Below the pieces are notes generated by a model that did not search any database, had not been told where the DNA came from, and saw only the letters and a list, made by a program, of their open reading frames with translations. Position numbers and translations under genes: made by a program. A stretch of 33,632 nucleotides of DNA from Fimbriiglobus sp. (lineage in GTDB: Bacteria; Planctomycetota; Planctomycetia; Gemmatales; Gemmataceae), in assembly GCA_025352235.1 (NCBI GenBank), contig JANXTU010000606.1, positions 1 to 33,632 of the forward strand. Direction: 5' to 3'. Of this stretch, positions 16,449-24,838 are shown in pieces. How positions within the stretch are numbered: the first letter of the stretch is position 1; every line of letters starts with the position of its first letter.

Positions 16449-17894
16449 ATGATCCTGTCGTACTTCCTCGCGTCTTGGCAAGCCCGGGCGGCACTCCGCA
16501 ACGGCCAGCCGGATGTCGCCCGGCGCATTTTGGAGACGTACGCCCACGCCGGGCACGGCAAGGCGCTCCGCACGATGGTCGAGATCGCGCGGGCGTATTG
16601 GCTCCGCGCCGAGACCGCGCGCCGGCACGACAACCCCGAAGCCGCGTGGAAGGATCTCCTCGCCGCCGAGGGGCTGCAAACCGGCTTGCCGGAGTTGGTC
16701 GAGTTCCGCCGGCTGCTGACGAATCAAGGGCTGGTCGCCTGCCGGGAACAACTGCGGCTCGGCAAGCCGACGCGGGTCGTCGAAGCGCTGGCGAGATTGA
16801 AGCAACGCACCGCATTCCATCCCGAGTTCGACGTCCTCGACGAAGCCGCGCGCGAATGGCTGCTGGCGCTCGAGATGGCCGACCGGGGCGATTTCCTCGC
16901 GGCGCAGGGGACGTTGGCGAAAGCCAAAGAGCGCACGCCGCCGGAATTGCAACCGGCATTCGAGGCCCCCGGCGCCGATCTCGCCCGCCGCGCGGAGCAG
17001 TACCGCGCCGCCGTCGACGAACTGTACACCGCGGCCGAGGCGAAGCGTTGGCGTTCGATCCACCGCTGGGCCGAAGCGGTCTCGGCGGTGGCGCCGAATC
17101 ACCGCGACGCCCGCAATTTGAAGGCGAAGGCGTGGGGCGCGCTCCACCCGGACGCGGTCGCCGCGGAGCCGGCGTCCGAATCGGGCGACAGCGCCCACAT
17201 CGCCTGGGTGGGGCTCTCGGCGGAAGCGATCACGAAGACCGCCTACCCGGTCGGCCACCGCGTCCCCGACGCCCCGGAGGAGCCGGCGCGGAGCAGCGTG
17301 TTGCCGAAGCGATTCGTCCTCTGGATCGACGGCGTCGGCGGGTTCCTCGTCTGCTTGGCCCCGCGGGTGACGTTCGGCCAAGCCACGGCCCATGGCCCCG
17401 TCGACGTGCCGCTGTTCGCCGATGTGTCTCGGTTGCACGCCGAGTTGTCCCGCGACGGCGAAGGGTACGTTTTGGAATCGGCCCGCGATGTCATGGTGAA
17501 CGGGTCGAACTCGAAGCGGACGATCCTGCGCACCGGCGACCGCGTGACCCTCGGGGCGACCTGCCAGTTCGTCTTCCACCAACCGGTGCCGATCAGCCCG
17601 TCGGCGCGGTTGGAACTCGTCAGCGGGCACCGCTTGCCCGTCGCCGTCGACGGCATTCTGCTGATGGCCGAGAACCTGATTCTCGGCCCCGGCCCGCAGG
17701 CCCACGTCGTGTTGCCTGACGCCGCCGGCTCGCTGGTATTTTTCCGCTCGCAAGACGGCATCGGCTTCCGCTGCCCCGGCGAATTCCACATCGACAACCG
17801 CCCGCACCGGGACCGCGCCACCCTTCCGTTGCCCTGCCATGTGGCCAGCGAGCACGTCAGCTTCGCGCTCGAAGCCTACGGCGCCCGGGAATAA
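16449..17894 (+). CDS. FHA-domain protein with helical N-terminal region
   Basis: This is a 481-residue cytoplasmic protein. The first 240 residues are helical and TPR-like, with many W-x-x-x-x-A and L-x-x-A-x-x-L patterns. Residues about 288-385 form a forkhead-associated domain: V-T-F-G, then S-R-L-H-A-E-L (phosphothreonine-binding Ser/Arg and His near 326-330), an N-G motif, and L-R-T-G-D-R-V-T-L-G. A second, degenerate FHA-like or beta-rich stretch follows at about 410-475. FHA domains bind phosphothreonine, so the protein probably reads Ser/Thr kinase signalling, which is abundant in planctomycetes; no kinase is in the window. The ATG at 16449 is chosen because residues coded upstream look non-coding. 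There is no clear Shine-Dalgarno site. Confidence 0.85.
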   Translation: MILSYFLASWQARAALRNGQPDVARRILETYAHAGHGKALRTMVEIARAYWLRAETARRHDNPEAAWKDLLAAEGLQTGLPELVEFRRLLTNQGLVACREQLRLGKPTRVVEALARLKQRTAFHPEFDVLDEAAREWLLALEMADRGDFLAAQGTLAKAKERTPPELQPAFEAPGADLARRAEQYRAAVDELYTAAEAKRWRSIHRWAEAVSAVAPNHRDARNLKAKAWGALHPDAVAAEPASESGDSAHIAWVGLSAEAITKTAYPVGHRVPDAPEEPARSSVLPKRFVLWIDGVGGFLVCLAPRVTFGQATAHGPVDVPLFADVSRLHAELSRDGEGYVLESARDVMVNGSNSKRTILRTGDRVTLGATCQFVFHQPVPISPSARLELVSGHRLPVAVDGILLMAENLILGPGPQAHVVLPDAAGSLVFFRSQDGIGFRCPGEFHIDNRPHRDRATLPLPCHVASEHVSFALEAYGARE

Positions 17895-18100
17895 ATCCCG
17901 GCCCACCGGCTCTTGTTTGCGTCCGAGTCGCTTGTCCCAGCCGGCGCGTTCGACAACCAGTACCAACTCGCGGCCGACTATCCGATCTCGACGTTCTCCT
18001 CGTTGACGTCTCGGGTTTGATGGAGAGCCCAACCCGCTTGCCGTTGATCAAAAAGTCGTTGAACACCACCGTCAAAGGCGGCGATGCCGTCGATGGACCG

Positions 18101-18778
18101 TCACTCCCGGTCGCGCAATTCGCCCGTTCGGGTGCGGCCGAGGGCGTCCGCTTGCCAGTAGCGACGGGTGTCGACATCCAAGCAGGTGAGCCAGCCGCCG
18201 CCGTAAGCGTAGGTGTCGATGCAGACGGTCTTCTTCCAGGCCAGCGGTTCGCCTGACTTCTGCGAGGTGTGGCCGACGATGATGGTCTTCCCCGAGACGT
18301 GGTCGATGGGCTTGGTCAGGAATTCCCAGAAGAGCATCGCCTCCGGTTGATCGGCGAGGGCGCGACCCGGATCGAGATTGGCGTGGACGAAAATGTGCGT
18401 GTCGGTTTCGAAGTAGTCTCCGCAGCGCTCGTCGAGAAAATCCCAATGCTCGTCCGGCACGTCGGCGAGCGCTGCCCTCCCGCCGCGGCCGTACGATGCC
18501 AGAGCCTGCGACCCGCCTACGGCCAGCCACATCCGCAGGTCGTCCCGTCCGTGGCGGGCGTTCATCATCATCAATTCGTGGTTGCCGCGGAGGCAGACCA
18601 ACTGCAGCGACTGGCTCCATGCGATCAGCCGGTCGATCACCCCTTTGGAGTCGGGGCCGCGGTCGACGTAATCGCCGAGGAACACGAGCGCGTCGTCGGC
18701 GTTCGGGCCCACGAACTCCATCAGGGCATCGAGCGCGCCCGATACCCCGTGGATGTCTCCGATGGCCAGCGTGCGCAC
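18101..18778 (-). CDS. PPP-family metallophosphatase (bacterial protein Ser/Thr phosphatase type)
   Basis: This 225-residue enzyme contains the full PPP signature set: G-D-I-H-G at residues 7-11, G-D-Y-V-D-R-G-P-D-S near 35-44, R-G-N-H-E near 64-68, a further metal-binding His in V-H-A-N-L and V-G-H-T near the end. These residues bind the two catalytic metal ions. Bacterial relatives such as PrpA/PrpB dephosphorylate proteins, while others hydrolyse dinucleoside tetraphosphates, so the substrate is uncertain. The start is a GTG at 18778, five bases after the stop of the WD40 gene, so the two are almost certainly co-transcribed. The C-terminus is short and charged. There is no signal peptide, which places it in the cytoplasm, whereas its operon partner is exported. 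Confidence 0.9.
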   Translation of the reverse strand: MRTLAIGDIHGVSGALDALMEFVGPNADDALVFLGDYVDRGPDSKGVIDRLIAWSQSLQLVCLRGNHELMMMNARHGRDDLRMWLAVGGSQALASYGRGGRAALADVPDEHWDFLDERCGDYFETDTHIFVHANLDPGRALADQPEAMLFWEFLTKPIDHVSGKTIIVGHTSQKSGEPLAWKKTVCIDTYAYGGGWLTCLDVDTRRYWQADALGRTRTGELRDRE

Positions 18779-18783
18779 GGCGG

Positions 18784-20832
18784 TCAGTCCTTCGATTTGG
18801 TCAAATCCCAGAGCAGGATCGTCGAATCCGCCGAGCCCGTGGCGAGTGTTTTCCCGTCTTTGGAGAACGCCATCGCGGTGACCGCGCGGGTGTGCCCGGT
18901 GAACGTGTGGACGACGTCACCCGAAGCGAAATCGCGGATTTCGATGCTCGACGGCTCCGAACTGTAGCTGCTGCCCGTGGCGAGAGCGATGAGTTTGCCA
19001 TCGCCGCTGAGCAGCGGCGCGATCGTCAAACCCGTCGTGAGCTTCGCCACGGTGCGGGCTTTCTTTCCGGTGGCCAAGTCGATTTCGACGACGCCTTCCT
19101 TCGGATCGACCAAGATTACTCGGCCTTTCTCGGTCGAAGCCGTGAGGAAGAAGTTCCCGTAGTCTTCGGCGAGCGGCATTTCGCACGTCTGCTTCCCAGT
19201 CGCGGTGTCGAACCCGTTCAAGAAGAGCTTTTGCGGGATTTTGCCGACGGCGTTGACCCGGCGGACCACAGCGAGCTTGCCCCCTTCGGAATCGCAACCC
19301 ACCGAGATGACGTTGCCTGCGGGAAGGACGAATCCACCCGTCAATTCCCCTTTGGCCAAGTCGGCCAAGGCGATTCGGCTCGGCTTCGGTTTGCCGCCGT
19401 AACCGGGAGAGTGGACCATCGCCACCTTACCGCCATCATTCGAGAAACAGAGCTGGCTGACGTACGTGTTTTCGGAAGGCAGGCTGTAGCGTTGCAGGCC
19501 CGAGGGGAGGTCGTAGATGGCCAAGCCGGAGTTCTCGGGGCGAAACCCGATCAGGCCATTCGGCGCGATCTGCAAGCGTTCGGTGTTGAAGTACTGCGTC
19601 GCGGGATTGGAGCCGGGGATGCGCAGCGGGATGGCGGCGAGTTCCTTGCCGGCCGTGTCCCAACGGAGGATCTGACCGCCGGTGGCCGAACCGATTATTT
19701 CTTGGTCGCCGTTGGTGAAGCCGAGGCCGCCGATCGATTCGGTGTGCCCGCCGGCCGGGGACAATCGCTTGCCACTCGGGCATTCCCAAACGACGCCGGC
19801 GGATCCCTTCAGGGCGAAGGCGACGAGCTTGTCGCCGGTCGGGAAGCTGAGGCCGCGCAGCGACAGGTACATCCCGCTGAGCGGGCACTCCGCGATTCCC
19901 AACGACTTGCCCGTGGCCACCGTCCACATTTGGATGGCGCCATCGTCACTCGCGGCGGCGATCGACTGGCCATCGTCCGAGAATTGAACCATCCGGCCGA
20001 GCTGGCTGCGCCCGAGCAATTGTTTGGTCTTTTCACCGGTCTTCGTCGAGTACAGGGCGACCGCGCCGTTGGCGCCGACGGCGATCGACTGCCCGTCCAA
20101 CGACAAGGACACCGCGGAAGGATACGTGCTCGCGCGGACCGTGGCGAGCAACTTACCGGTCGCGGCATTCCAAAGTTGGACATGCTGATTCGGGTTAGTC
20201 TCGGGGTCGACTTCGACGTTCGGTTTCGACGGTTCGTAGTGGGAGCCCCACGTCGCCAGGGTTTTGCCATCGGCCGAAATCAGGGCTTTGGCCGAGGTGT
20301 TCTGGGAGACTTTGATCGAGGCGATCTCCTTGTCGTCGTCGACGTTCCACACGCGCACCGAGACGCCCTTCTCTTTGGCCTTCTCGTCGACGTTGCCGCC
20401 GAGCGCCAGGATTTTGCCGTCGGCCGAAAGGGACGCCATCCCATCGGTCGTGTAGCCGCTCCGCTTGATTTCGCAGAGCTTCTTGCCGGTTTCGAATTCC
20501 AGGACCGTCACGCCGTCGTAGCGGGTCGCGGCGCCGCGTTTGCCATTGGCCGAGACCACGCTCGGTTGCGATTGCGCGGCGAGTTTGCTCGTCGTCAAGC
20601 CAGTGAAGGCATCGATCAGCGTAATGCCGTTGTACGTCTGCGAGAGGATCGTCTTGCCGTCGGGCATCAAGATGGATCCGCTGTCGAGCAGCCGCAGGCG
20701 CTCGGTGCCGAGCCGGGCTTTCGCCCCCGTCGGCAGCGCATCGCCATAAGCGTCTTTGGCATCGGCGGCCCGCAGCGCGGGCAGGCCCAGCACGACCGTG
20801 AGCAGCGCGGGCCAGCAAAATCGGAGAGACAT
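18784..20832 (-). CDS. Secreted WD40-repeat beta-propeller protein
   Basis: The 682-residue protein starts with a Sec signal peptide (residues 1-22, cleavage after A-L-R-A). The mature chain is a series of WD40-like repeats: many S-x-D-G-K-x-L-A and I-x-L-W-D patterns. The last repeat is canonical (G-H-T-R-A-V-T-A-M-A-F-S, then L-L-W-D-L). There is probably more than one seven-bladed propeller, given the length. Such proteins are common in planctomycetes and act as protein-binding platforms; no enzyme motif is visible. The ATG at 20832 has GGAA about 7 bases upstream. The gene has a good candidate promoter at 20869-20896 and is followed after 5 bases by the phosphatase gene. Confidence 0.9.
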   Translation of the reverse strand: MSLRFCWPALLTVVLGLPALRAADAKDAYGDALPTGAKARLGTERLRLLDSGSILMPDGKTILSQTYNGITLIDAFTGLTTSKLAAQSQPSVVSANGKRGAATRYDGVTVLEFETGKKLCEIKRSGYTTDGMASLSADGKILALGGNVDEKAKEKGVSVRVWNVDDDKEIASIKVSQNTSAKALISADGKTLATWGSHYEPSKPNVEVDPETNPNQHVQLWNAATGKLLATVRASTYPSAVSLSLDGQSIAVGANGAVALYSTKTGEKTKQLLGRSQLGRMVQFSDDGQSIAAASDDGAIQMWTVATGKSLGIAECPLSGMYLSLRGLSFPTGDKLVAFALKGSAGVVWECPSGKRLSPAGGHTESIGGLGFTNGDQEIIGSATGGQILRWDTAGKELAAIPLRIPGSNPATQYFNTERLQIAPNGLIGFRPENSGLAIYDLPSGLQRYSLPSENTYVSQLCFSNDGGKVAMVHSPGYGGKPKPSRIALADLAKGELTGGFVLPAGNVISVGCDSEGGKLAVVRRVNAVGKIPQKLFLNGFDTATGKQTCEMPLAEDYGNFFLTASTEKGRVILVDPKEGVVEIDLATGKKARTVAKLTTGLTIAPLLSGDGKLIALATGSSYSSEPSSIEIRDFASGDVVHTFTGHTRAVTAMAFSKDGKTLATGSADSTILLWDLTKSKD

Positions 20833-20868
20833 GGCGGGTTCCGGGATCGGGGTGGGAGTCCGAATCTG

Positions 20869-20896
20869 ATTTTAGCAAGTTTAGCCGATCCGTCAT
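20869..20896 (-). promoter_or_regulatory. Candidate promoter of the WD40-phosphatase operon
   Basis: On the minus strand ATGACG (20896-20891, 4 of 6 to the -35 consensus) and TAAAAT (20874-20869, 5 of 6 to the -10 consensus) are 16 bases apart. The start point would be near 20862, giving a leader of about 30 bases. The -35 box overlaps one copy of the TCGGAATGAC repeat. Confidence 0.5.
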
Positions 20897-20969
20897 TCCG
20901 ACGGTTCCGCCCCACCCTCCATCGGAATGACCGTTTCTGCCAATAATGACACCAACGCGTCGGAATGAC
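20892..20969. repeat. Three copies of a 10-base motif between divergent genes
   Basis: TCGGAATGAC occurs on the plus strand at 20922-20931 and 20960-20969 and inverted at 20892-20901. The inverted copy and the last copy match over 12 bases. Copies 1 and 2 can form a perfect 10-base hairpin. The cluster lies at the promoter of the WD40 gene. It may be a repressor or activator site, or an intergenic repeat. Confidence 0.5.
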
Positions 20970-21000
20970 CTTGACGCCGTCGGATTTGTAGTGGGGTCGC

Positions 21001-21073
21001 CCGGCGAGCCGGTTTCGTCGGGGCCGGAGTACTACTGGTCGAACTCCGACCCCTGACGGGGCCGGCTCGCCGG
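21001..21073. repeat. Long inverted repeat with about 30-base arms
   Basis: The outer 12 bases of each arm are perfectly complementary (CCGGCGAGCCGG at 21001-21012 with 21062-21073). The inner 11 bases (GGGGCCGGAGT at 21020-21030 with 21043-21053) pair with one mismatch, and the segment between them pairs partly. The loop is 12 bases, 21031-21042. It ends about 50 bases before the oxidoreductase start codon. It could be a REP-type or MITE-type element, a transcription barrier between the divergent genes, or a strong leader hairpin. Confidence 0.65.
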
Positions 21074-21124
21074 TCGCATTCGTACAATCTCCGCAACTTC
21101 CCCGCTCCCTCCCCGGATTCGACC

Positions 21125-22312
21125 ATGCCCACGAATGCCCCCTTGCAACGCAAACTCCGGATGGGCCTGATCGGCGGCGGCCAAGGGTCGTTCATCGGCC
21201 GCGTCCACGCCACCGCCGCCGTGCTCGACAACCGCGCCGCCCTCGTCGCCGGGGCGCTCAGCAGCGACGCGGCGCGCTCCAAAGCCAGCGCCGCCGATTA
21301 CGACATCGCCCTCGAGCGTGCCTACACGAGCTACGCCGAGATGGCGACCGCCGAAGCCAAACGTGCCGACAAAGTCGATTTCGTGTCGGTCGCCACGCCG
21401 AACCATACGCACTTCGAGATCGCCAAAACCTTCGTCGAAGCGGGCTTCAACGTGATCTGCGACAAGCCGATGACGTTCGACCTCGCGCAAGCCGAGGAAC
21501 TGCTGAAAATCGTGGAGAAATCGGGCGTCGTCTTCGCCGTCACGCACAACTACACCGGCTACCCGCTGGTGCGCCAAGCCCGCGAGATGATCCTCAACGG
21601 GGAACTCGGCGAGATCAACGCCATCCGCAGCAACTACATCCAAGGTTGGCTCCGGACGCGGCTCGAAAGCGGCGACCAGAAGCAGGCCAAGTGGCGCACC
21701 GACCCCAAGCAATCGGGCATCGCCGGCTGCTTCGGCGACATCGGCACGCACGCCTACAACCTCGGCCGCTTCATGACGGGCCTGCTGCCGACCGAGATCT
21801 CCGGCCACCTCAAGATCTTCGAGGACGGCCGCGCCCTCGACGACTACGGCACGGCCTTGATCCGTTTCGACAACGGTGCTTTGGGCAGTGTCACGGCGTC
21901 GCAGATCAGCCACGGCCGCGAGAACGACCTGAGCATCGAGATTGACGGCACGAAGGGGGCCATCCAGTGGCGTCAGGAAGAGCCGAACAGCCTGATCGTG
22001 CGGAAGAACGGCGACCCGCACAAGATCTACACGCGCGCCGGCGGGCCGTACCTCGGCGCCGCAGCGGGCGCCAGCGTCCGACTGCCGGCCGGCCACCCGG
22101 AGGCTTTCTTTGAAGCGTTCGCGAACGTCTACACGGCGGCCTACGACGCGATGGTGAAGCGGGCGAGCGGTGAGACCGTGGAAGCGGTGAACACGGTCTA
22201 TCCGAATATTTACGACGGCGTCGAAGGGATGTTGTTCATCACGAAGGCGGTCGAGAGCAGCGCGCAAAACGGGGCGTGGATCCCCTTCCGCCACGCCAAG
22301 AGCCGGCGCTGA
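21125..22312 (+). CDS. Gfo/Idh/MocA-family NAD(P)-dependent oxidoreductase
   Basis: The 395-residue protein begins with an N-terminal Rossmann fold: G-L-I-G-G-G-Q-G-S at about residues 14-22, the V-A-T-P-N-H-T-H block and then C-D-K-P-M-T (the E-K-P-like lysine motif that contacts nicotinamide and substrate). The C-terminal domain carries [10 protein letters not shown], which matches the D-x-G-x-H active-site motif of the family. Members oxidise or reduce sugars, inositols or their derivatives; the substrate is not deducible. It has no signal peptide, so it is cytoplasmic, unlike the Tat-exported versions also found in planctomycetes. The ATG at 21125 is used; there is no strong Shine-Dalgarno site. 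It converges with the next gene, 16 bases away. Confidence 0.92.
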   Translation: MPTNAPLQRKLRMGLIGGGQGSFIGRVHATAAVLDNRAALVAGALSSDAARSKASAADYDIALERAYTSYAEMATAEAKRADKVDFVSVATPNHTHFEIAKTFVEAGFNVICDKPMTFDLAQAEELLKIVEKSGVVFAVTHNYTGYPLVRQAREMILNGELGEINAIRSNYIQGWLRTRLESGDQKQAKWRTDPKQSGIAGCFGDIGTHAYNLGRFMTGLLPTEISGHLKIFEDGRALDDYGTALIRFDNGALGSVTASQISHGRENDLSIEIDGTKGAIQWRQEEPNSLIVRKNGDPHKIYTRAGGPYLGAAAGASVRLPAGHPEAFFEAFANVYTAAYDAMVKRASGETVEAVNTVYPNIYDGVEGMLFITKAVESSAQNGAWIPFRHAKSRR

Positions 22313-22328
22313 GCGAAAGACGAGGTTA

Positions 22329-23462
22329 TTACTTCTTCGGCAACTCCAACAACTTTAGCGATTCCTCGATGCGGGCGACCAGTTTCGGGTCGCTGGCGCG
22401 GAGGCCGGCGAGGTACTTCAGGCACGCGGCGTCCCCGCACGTCAGCGCGTAGCGGACGATGCCGTTGCGGATGATCGGCGCCGCGGCCGCCGGTTGACCG
22501 ACGAGCTTCAATACGTCGGCGGTGAGATCCCACCGACCCCAGCGGCGGAGGTCGTCGAGGGCCACGTCGGCGAAGTCTCGATTCGCCAGTAGGTCGCGGT
22601 AGCAGTCCGAGATGGGCGCGTTCGATTCCACCGGACGGTTGGCTTGGAAGTAGCGCACCGCGTTGATGGCCGCGAGGCGCAATTCGAAGGGGCGCTCCGC
22701 ATCGCCGAGGATCTCGCGCACCTTGGCCCAACCGGCTTTGGCGTCGATCAGCACGTAGCCCGCGAGGAAACCGGCGAGGTTCGAGGCGACGCGCTCCGTG
22801 AGTTCGCCCGTCAGAGCCTTCGCTAAAATCGGGGCCGAATTGACGTCGCCGCACAACCCCAGCAGCATCGCGTAGACGCCGAGGCGGTCCAGAGGCGTCT
22901 TCGGGTCGGTCAAGAATTTTCGCAGGGTCGCGGGTTTCCACTCGGCCTTGGCCAGCGCGATCTCGGCATCGGTGGCCTTGGCGAATTCGGCGAAGGCATC
23001 AGCGGCGACAGTCGAGTCGGTCGAATCGAGGTGCCGGAAGAAAAATCCGAGCCGCGCGGCGATGGGTTGACCGGTCAGCTTGGCGACGGCGCGCAGGTAG
23101 GCCGCGACGGCGGGCGAACCGGGGACGCTGCTCACCACGTCCGGTTTTCCTTCGACGACCGCGAAGAAAAGGATTTGCGGCTCGGCCGCGCCGGGGATGT
23201 ACCTCGGAAGCACCAGCATCGTCGCAGTTTTGAACGCGGGACCAGTCTTGACGGTATCGTCGAAATGGAACTCGGTGGTGCCGGTGCGGAGATCCTCGCC
23301 GACCTTGGCGTTCTTCAAAGTACCCAGCACGATGGCATCGGCTTTCGAGGATTGCTCGCGTAGGGTGCCCTGCTTGGCCAGACCCGGCCCGCAAAAGGAA
23401 CACGCCTGCGCCGGGTCGATGGCAAGGATGACGAACACGAACGCGCAAATCGATTTGGCCAT
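22329..23462 (-). CDS. Secreted CxxC protein of unknown function, paralog A
   Basis: This is a 377-residue exported protein. The N-terminus is a signal peptide ending around Ala20, followed at once by C21-S-F-C24; because A-Q-A-C also fits a loose lipobox, it could be lipid-anchored. A beta-rich region (about 30-110) has the blocks I-V-L-G-T-L-K-N-A-K and V-L-P-R-Y-I-P, reminiscent of NTR/OB-fold-like secreted domains. The rest (120-370) is helical and resembles HEAT-like repeats. It is clearly homologous to the upstream gene at 23552-24799, with blocks conserved in the same order. The ATG at 23462 is chosen because the signal peptide starts there and AGGA lies just upstream. I recognise no catalytic motif and assign no function. 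Confidence 0.85.
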   Translation of the reverse strand: MAKSICAFVFVILAIDPAQACSFCGPGLAKQGTLREQSSKADAIVLGTLKNAKVGEDLRTGTTEFHFDDTVKTGPAFKTATMLVLPRYIPGAAEPQILFFAVVEGKPDVVSSVPGSPAVAAYLRAVAKLTGQPIAARLGFFFRHLDSTDSTVAADAFAEFAKATDAEIALAKAEWKPATLRKFLTDPKTPLDRLGVYAMLLGLCGDVNSAPILAKALTGELTERVASNLAGFLAGYVLIDAKAGWAKVREILGDAERPFELRLAAINAVRYFQANRPVESNAPISDCYRDLLANRDFADVALDDLRRWGRWDLTADVLKLVGQPAAAAPIIRNGIVRYALTCGDAACLKYLAGLRASDPKLVARIEESLKLLELPKK

Positions 23463-23500
23463 GGCATCCTGCCCGGTGAGGTGTGAAAAGAAGAGATTTG

Positions 23501-23551
23501 CCACAGAGTCACGGAGAAGAATGAAATCGGATCTTCTCTGTGCCTCTGTGG
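23501..23551. repeat. Inverted repeat of the CCACAGAG type between the tandem paralogs
   Basis: The left arm 23501-23520 and right arm 23532-23551 are complementary at 18 of 20 positions, around an 11-base loop. The right arm directly abuts the stop codon of paralog B. The sequence CCACAGAGGCACAGAGAAG resembles a repeat that recurs between genes in many bacterial genomes. It probably forms a stable hairpin in the transcript and may end or protect the upstream mRNA. Confidence 0.7.
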
Positions 23552-24799
23552 TTAATCCTTTTTCTTGATCGCAGGTTTGGGCCGTTCGTCGGCGAGCATT
23601 TCTTCCATGAACTTCACCCGTTCCGGGTCGTCTTTGCGGGCGTTGGCCACATAAGCGGCGGCGGCGGGGTTCTTGCCTTCCTCGGCGGCGCTGAGGGCGA
23701 AGCGCAACGCGGCGCGTTTGACGATCTGCTTGTTATGGCTCGGTTTGACCGCCTCTTGCAAGACGAATCCAGTTTGCTCCCACGCGCCCCATTTGCGGAG
23801 GTCTTCGATCGGCAGGTCGGCGATTTCCGGCTGGCCGACGAGCGTCTTCATCGCCGCCAACAGGTCGGCCTTCTTCAAGACGTCCGGCCGATATTCCCAG
23901 AAGAATCGCAGCACTTTGAGGGCCGCGTACCGGGTCGTGAAGTCTTTCTTGTCGTCCCCGACGATCGTGGTGAGATGGGCCCAGCCTTCGTTGGGCTTCA
24001 GCAAAATATACCCGGCCATGAGGCCGTCGAGCCCGCTGCTGAAGGCTTTGTCCGGGTCGTCGATGAGGGCCTTGAGTGCCGCCGCGCCGTCGGCTTGGCC
24101 GCAGTGACCGTACATGAGGCCGTAGAGGCCGAAGCGCGAAGCGGGGGTATTCGGATCCTTCAACCACTTCAACAGTTTCTCGGGCGGCAGCGTCTCGGCG
24201 ACTTTGCGGACGTCCTTGTACTCGGCGTTGCCGAACTCCATGAGGGCGTCGGTGTTGATGACCAACTCGCCGTGGTCGAGGTATTTGAAGAAGAACTGGA
24301 GGCGGGCATTCGCGTCTTTCTCGCGGGCCACGATGGCCTGCTTGAGGTAGTCCGGGAGGTCGCTTTTCCCTTTAATTTGTTCGCCGCGGTAGGGGTCGAG
24401 CGTCGCGCGGTTGCTGTCGGCCAACACGGCGGCGGAGGCGAGGGCGGAGAAGCCGACGTCGCCGGTCGGGCTGTAGAGACTACAGAACACGAGGAACTTT
24501 TCCCCGGCTTCGGCCTTCGGGTCGAGGGGCACGTACCGCGGCAGGACGATCGACTTTTTCCCTTTGAGATACGGGTGCGGTTTCACCACCGTCACGATGT
24601 CGAGGTCGGTCGAGCCTTTCGAGAAATCCTCGGGGTCCCGCTTGGCGTTTTTGAGTGTGCCCAGGACGATGAAGTCGGCCTGGCCGACTTCGCTCGAAAG
24701 CGTCTGGCCTTGCGTGGCGCAGAATGGGCAGGCCCGCACCTCGCCAAGGGCGAGTGCCAGCGAGCCGAGGAGGGCAAACCCGAGCGATCGGACAAACAT
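23552..24799 (-). CDS. Secreted CxxC protein of unknown function, paralog B
   Basis: This 415-residue exported protein is the paralog of the next gene. The signal peptide (1-23) ends in V-R-A, followed by C24-P-F-C27. The shared blocks, in order, are V-L-G-T-L-K-N-A-K, V-L-P-R-Y-V-P, F-F-K-Y-L-D, G-L-Y-G-L-M-Y-G-H-C-G, A-G-Y-I-L-L, a Leu-rich R-F-F-W-E-Y-R-P stretch and D-L-R-K-W-G-A-W. The central and C-terminal parts are helical and HEAT-like, and the last ten residues are Lys-rich. The ATG at 24799 has GAGGG about 8 bases upstream. Tandem duplication followed by divergence is the simplest history. The function is unknown; the conserved Cys pair after the signal peptide suggests a disulfide, a metal or haem site, or lipidation. 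Confidence 0.87.
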   Translation of the reverse strand: MFVRSLGFALLGSLALALGEVRACPFCATQGQTLSSEVGQADFIVLGTLKNAKRDPEDFSKGSTDLDIVTVVKPHPYLKGKKSIVLPRYVPLDPKAEAGEKFLVFCSLYSPTGDVGFSALASAAVLADSNRATLDPYRGEQIKGKSDLPDYLKQAIVAREKDANARLQFFFKYLDHGELVINTDALMEFGNAEYKDVRKVAETLPPEKLLKWLKDPNTPASRFGLYGLMYGHCGQADGAAALKALIDDPDKAFSSGLDGLMAGYILLKPNEGWAHLTTIVGDDKKDFTTRYAALKVLRFFWEYRPDVLKKADLLAAMKTLVGQPEIADLPIEDLRKWGAWEQTGFVLQEAVKPSHNKQIVKRAALRFALSAAEEGKNPAAAAYVANARKDDPERVKFMEEMLADERPKPAIKKKD

Positions 24800-24838
24800 C
24801 GGCGAACCCTCATCGTGAACCGCGGGACTCCGTTAGAA

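Noticed and set aside
16257-18032. Long minus-strand open frame (591 codons) across the FHA gene
   Set aside because: It has the Arg/Gly/Val-rich shadow composition; the FHA motifs fix the coding strand as plus.
17895-18100. Possible decayed transposase fragment between the FHA and phosphatase genes
   Set aside because: One minus-strand frame has a V-V-E-R-A-G-W stretch vaguely like IS630 transposases, but it is under 30 residues, lacks other motifs and has no terminal repeats. Otherwise I see nothing in this gap.
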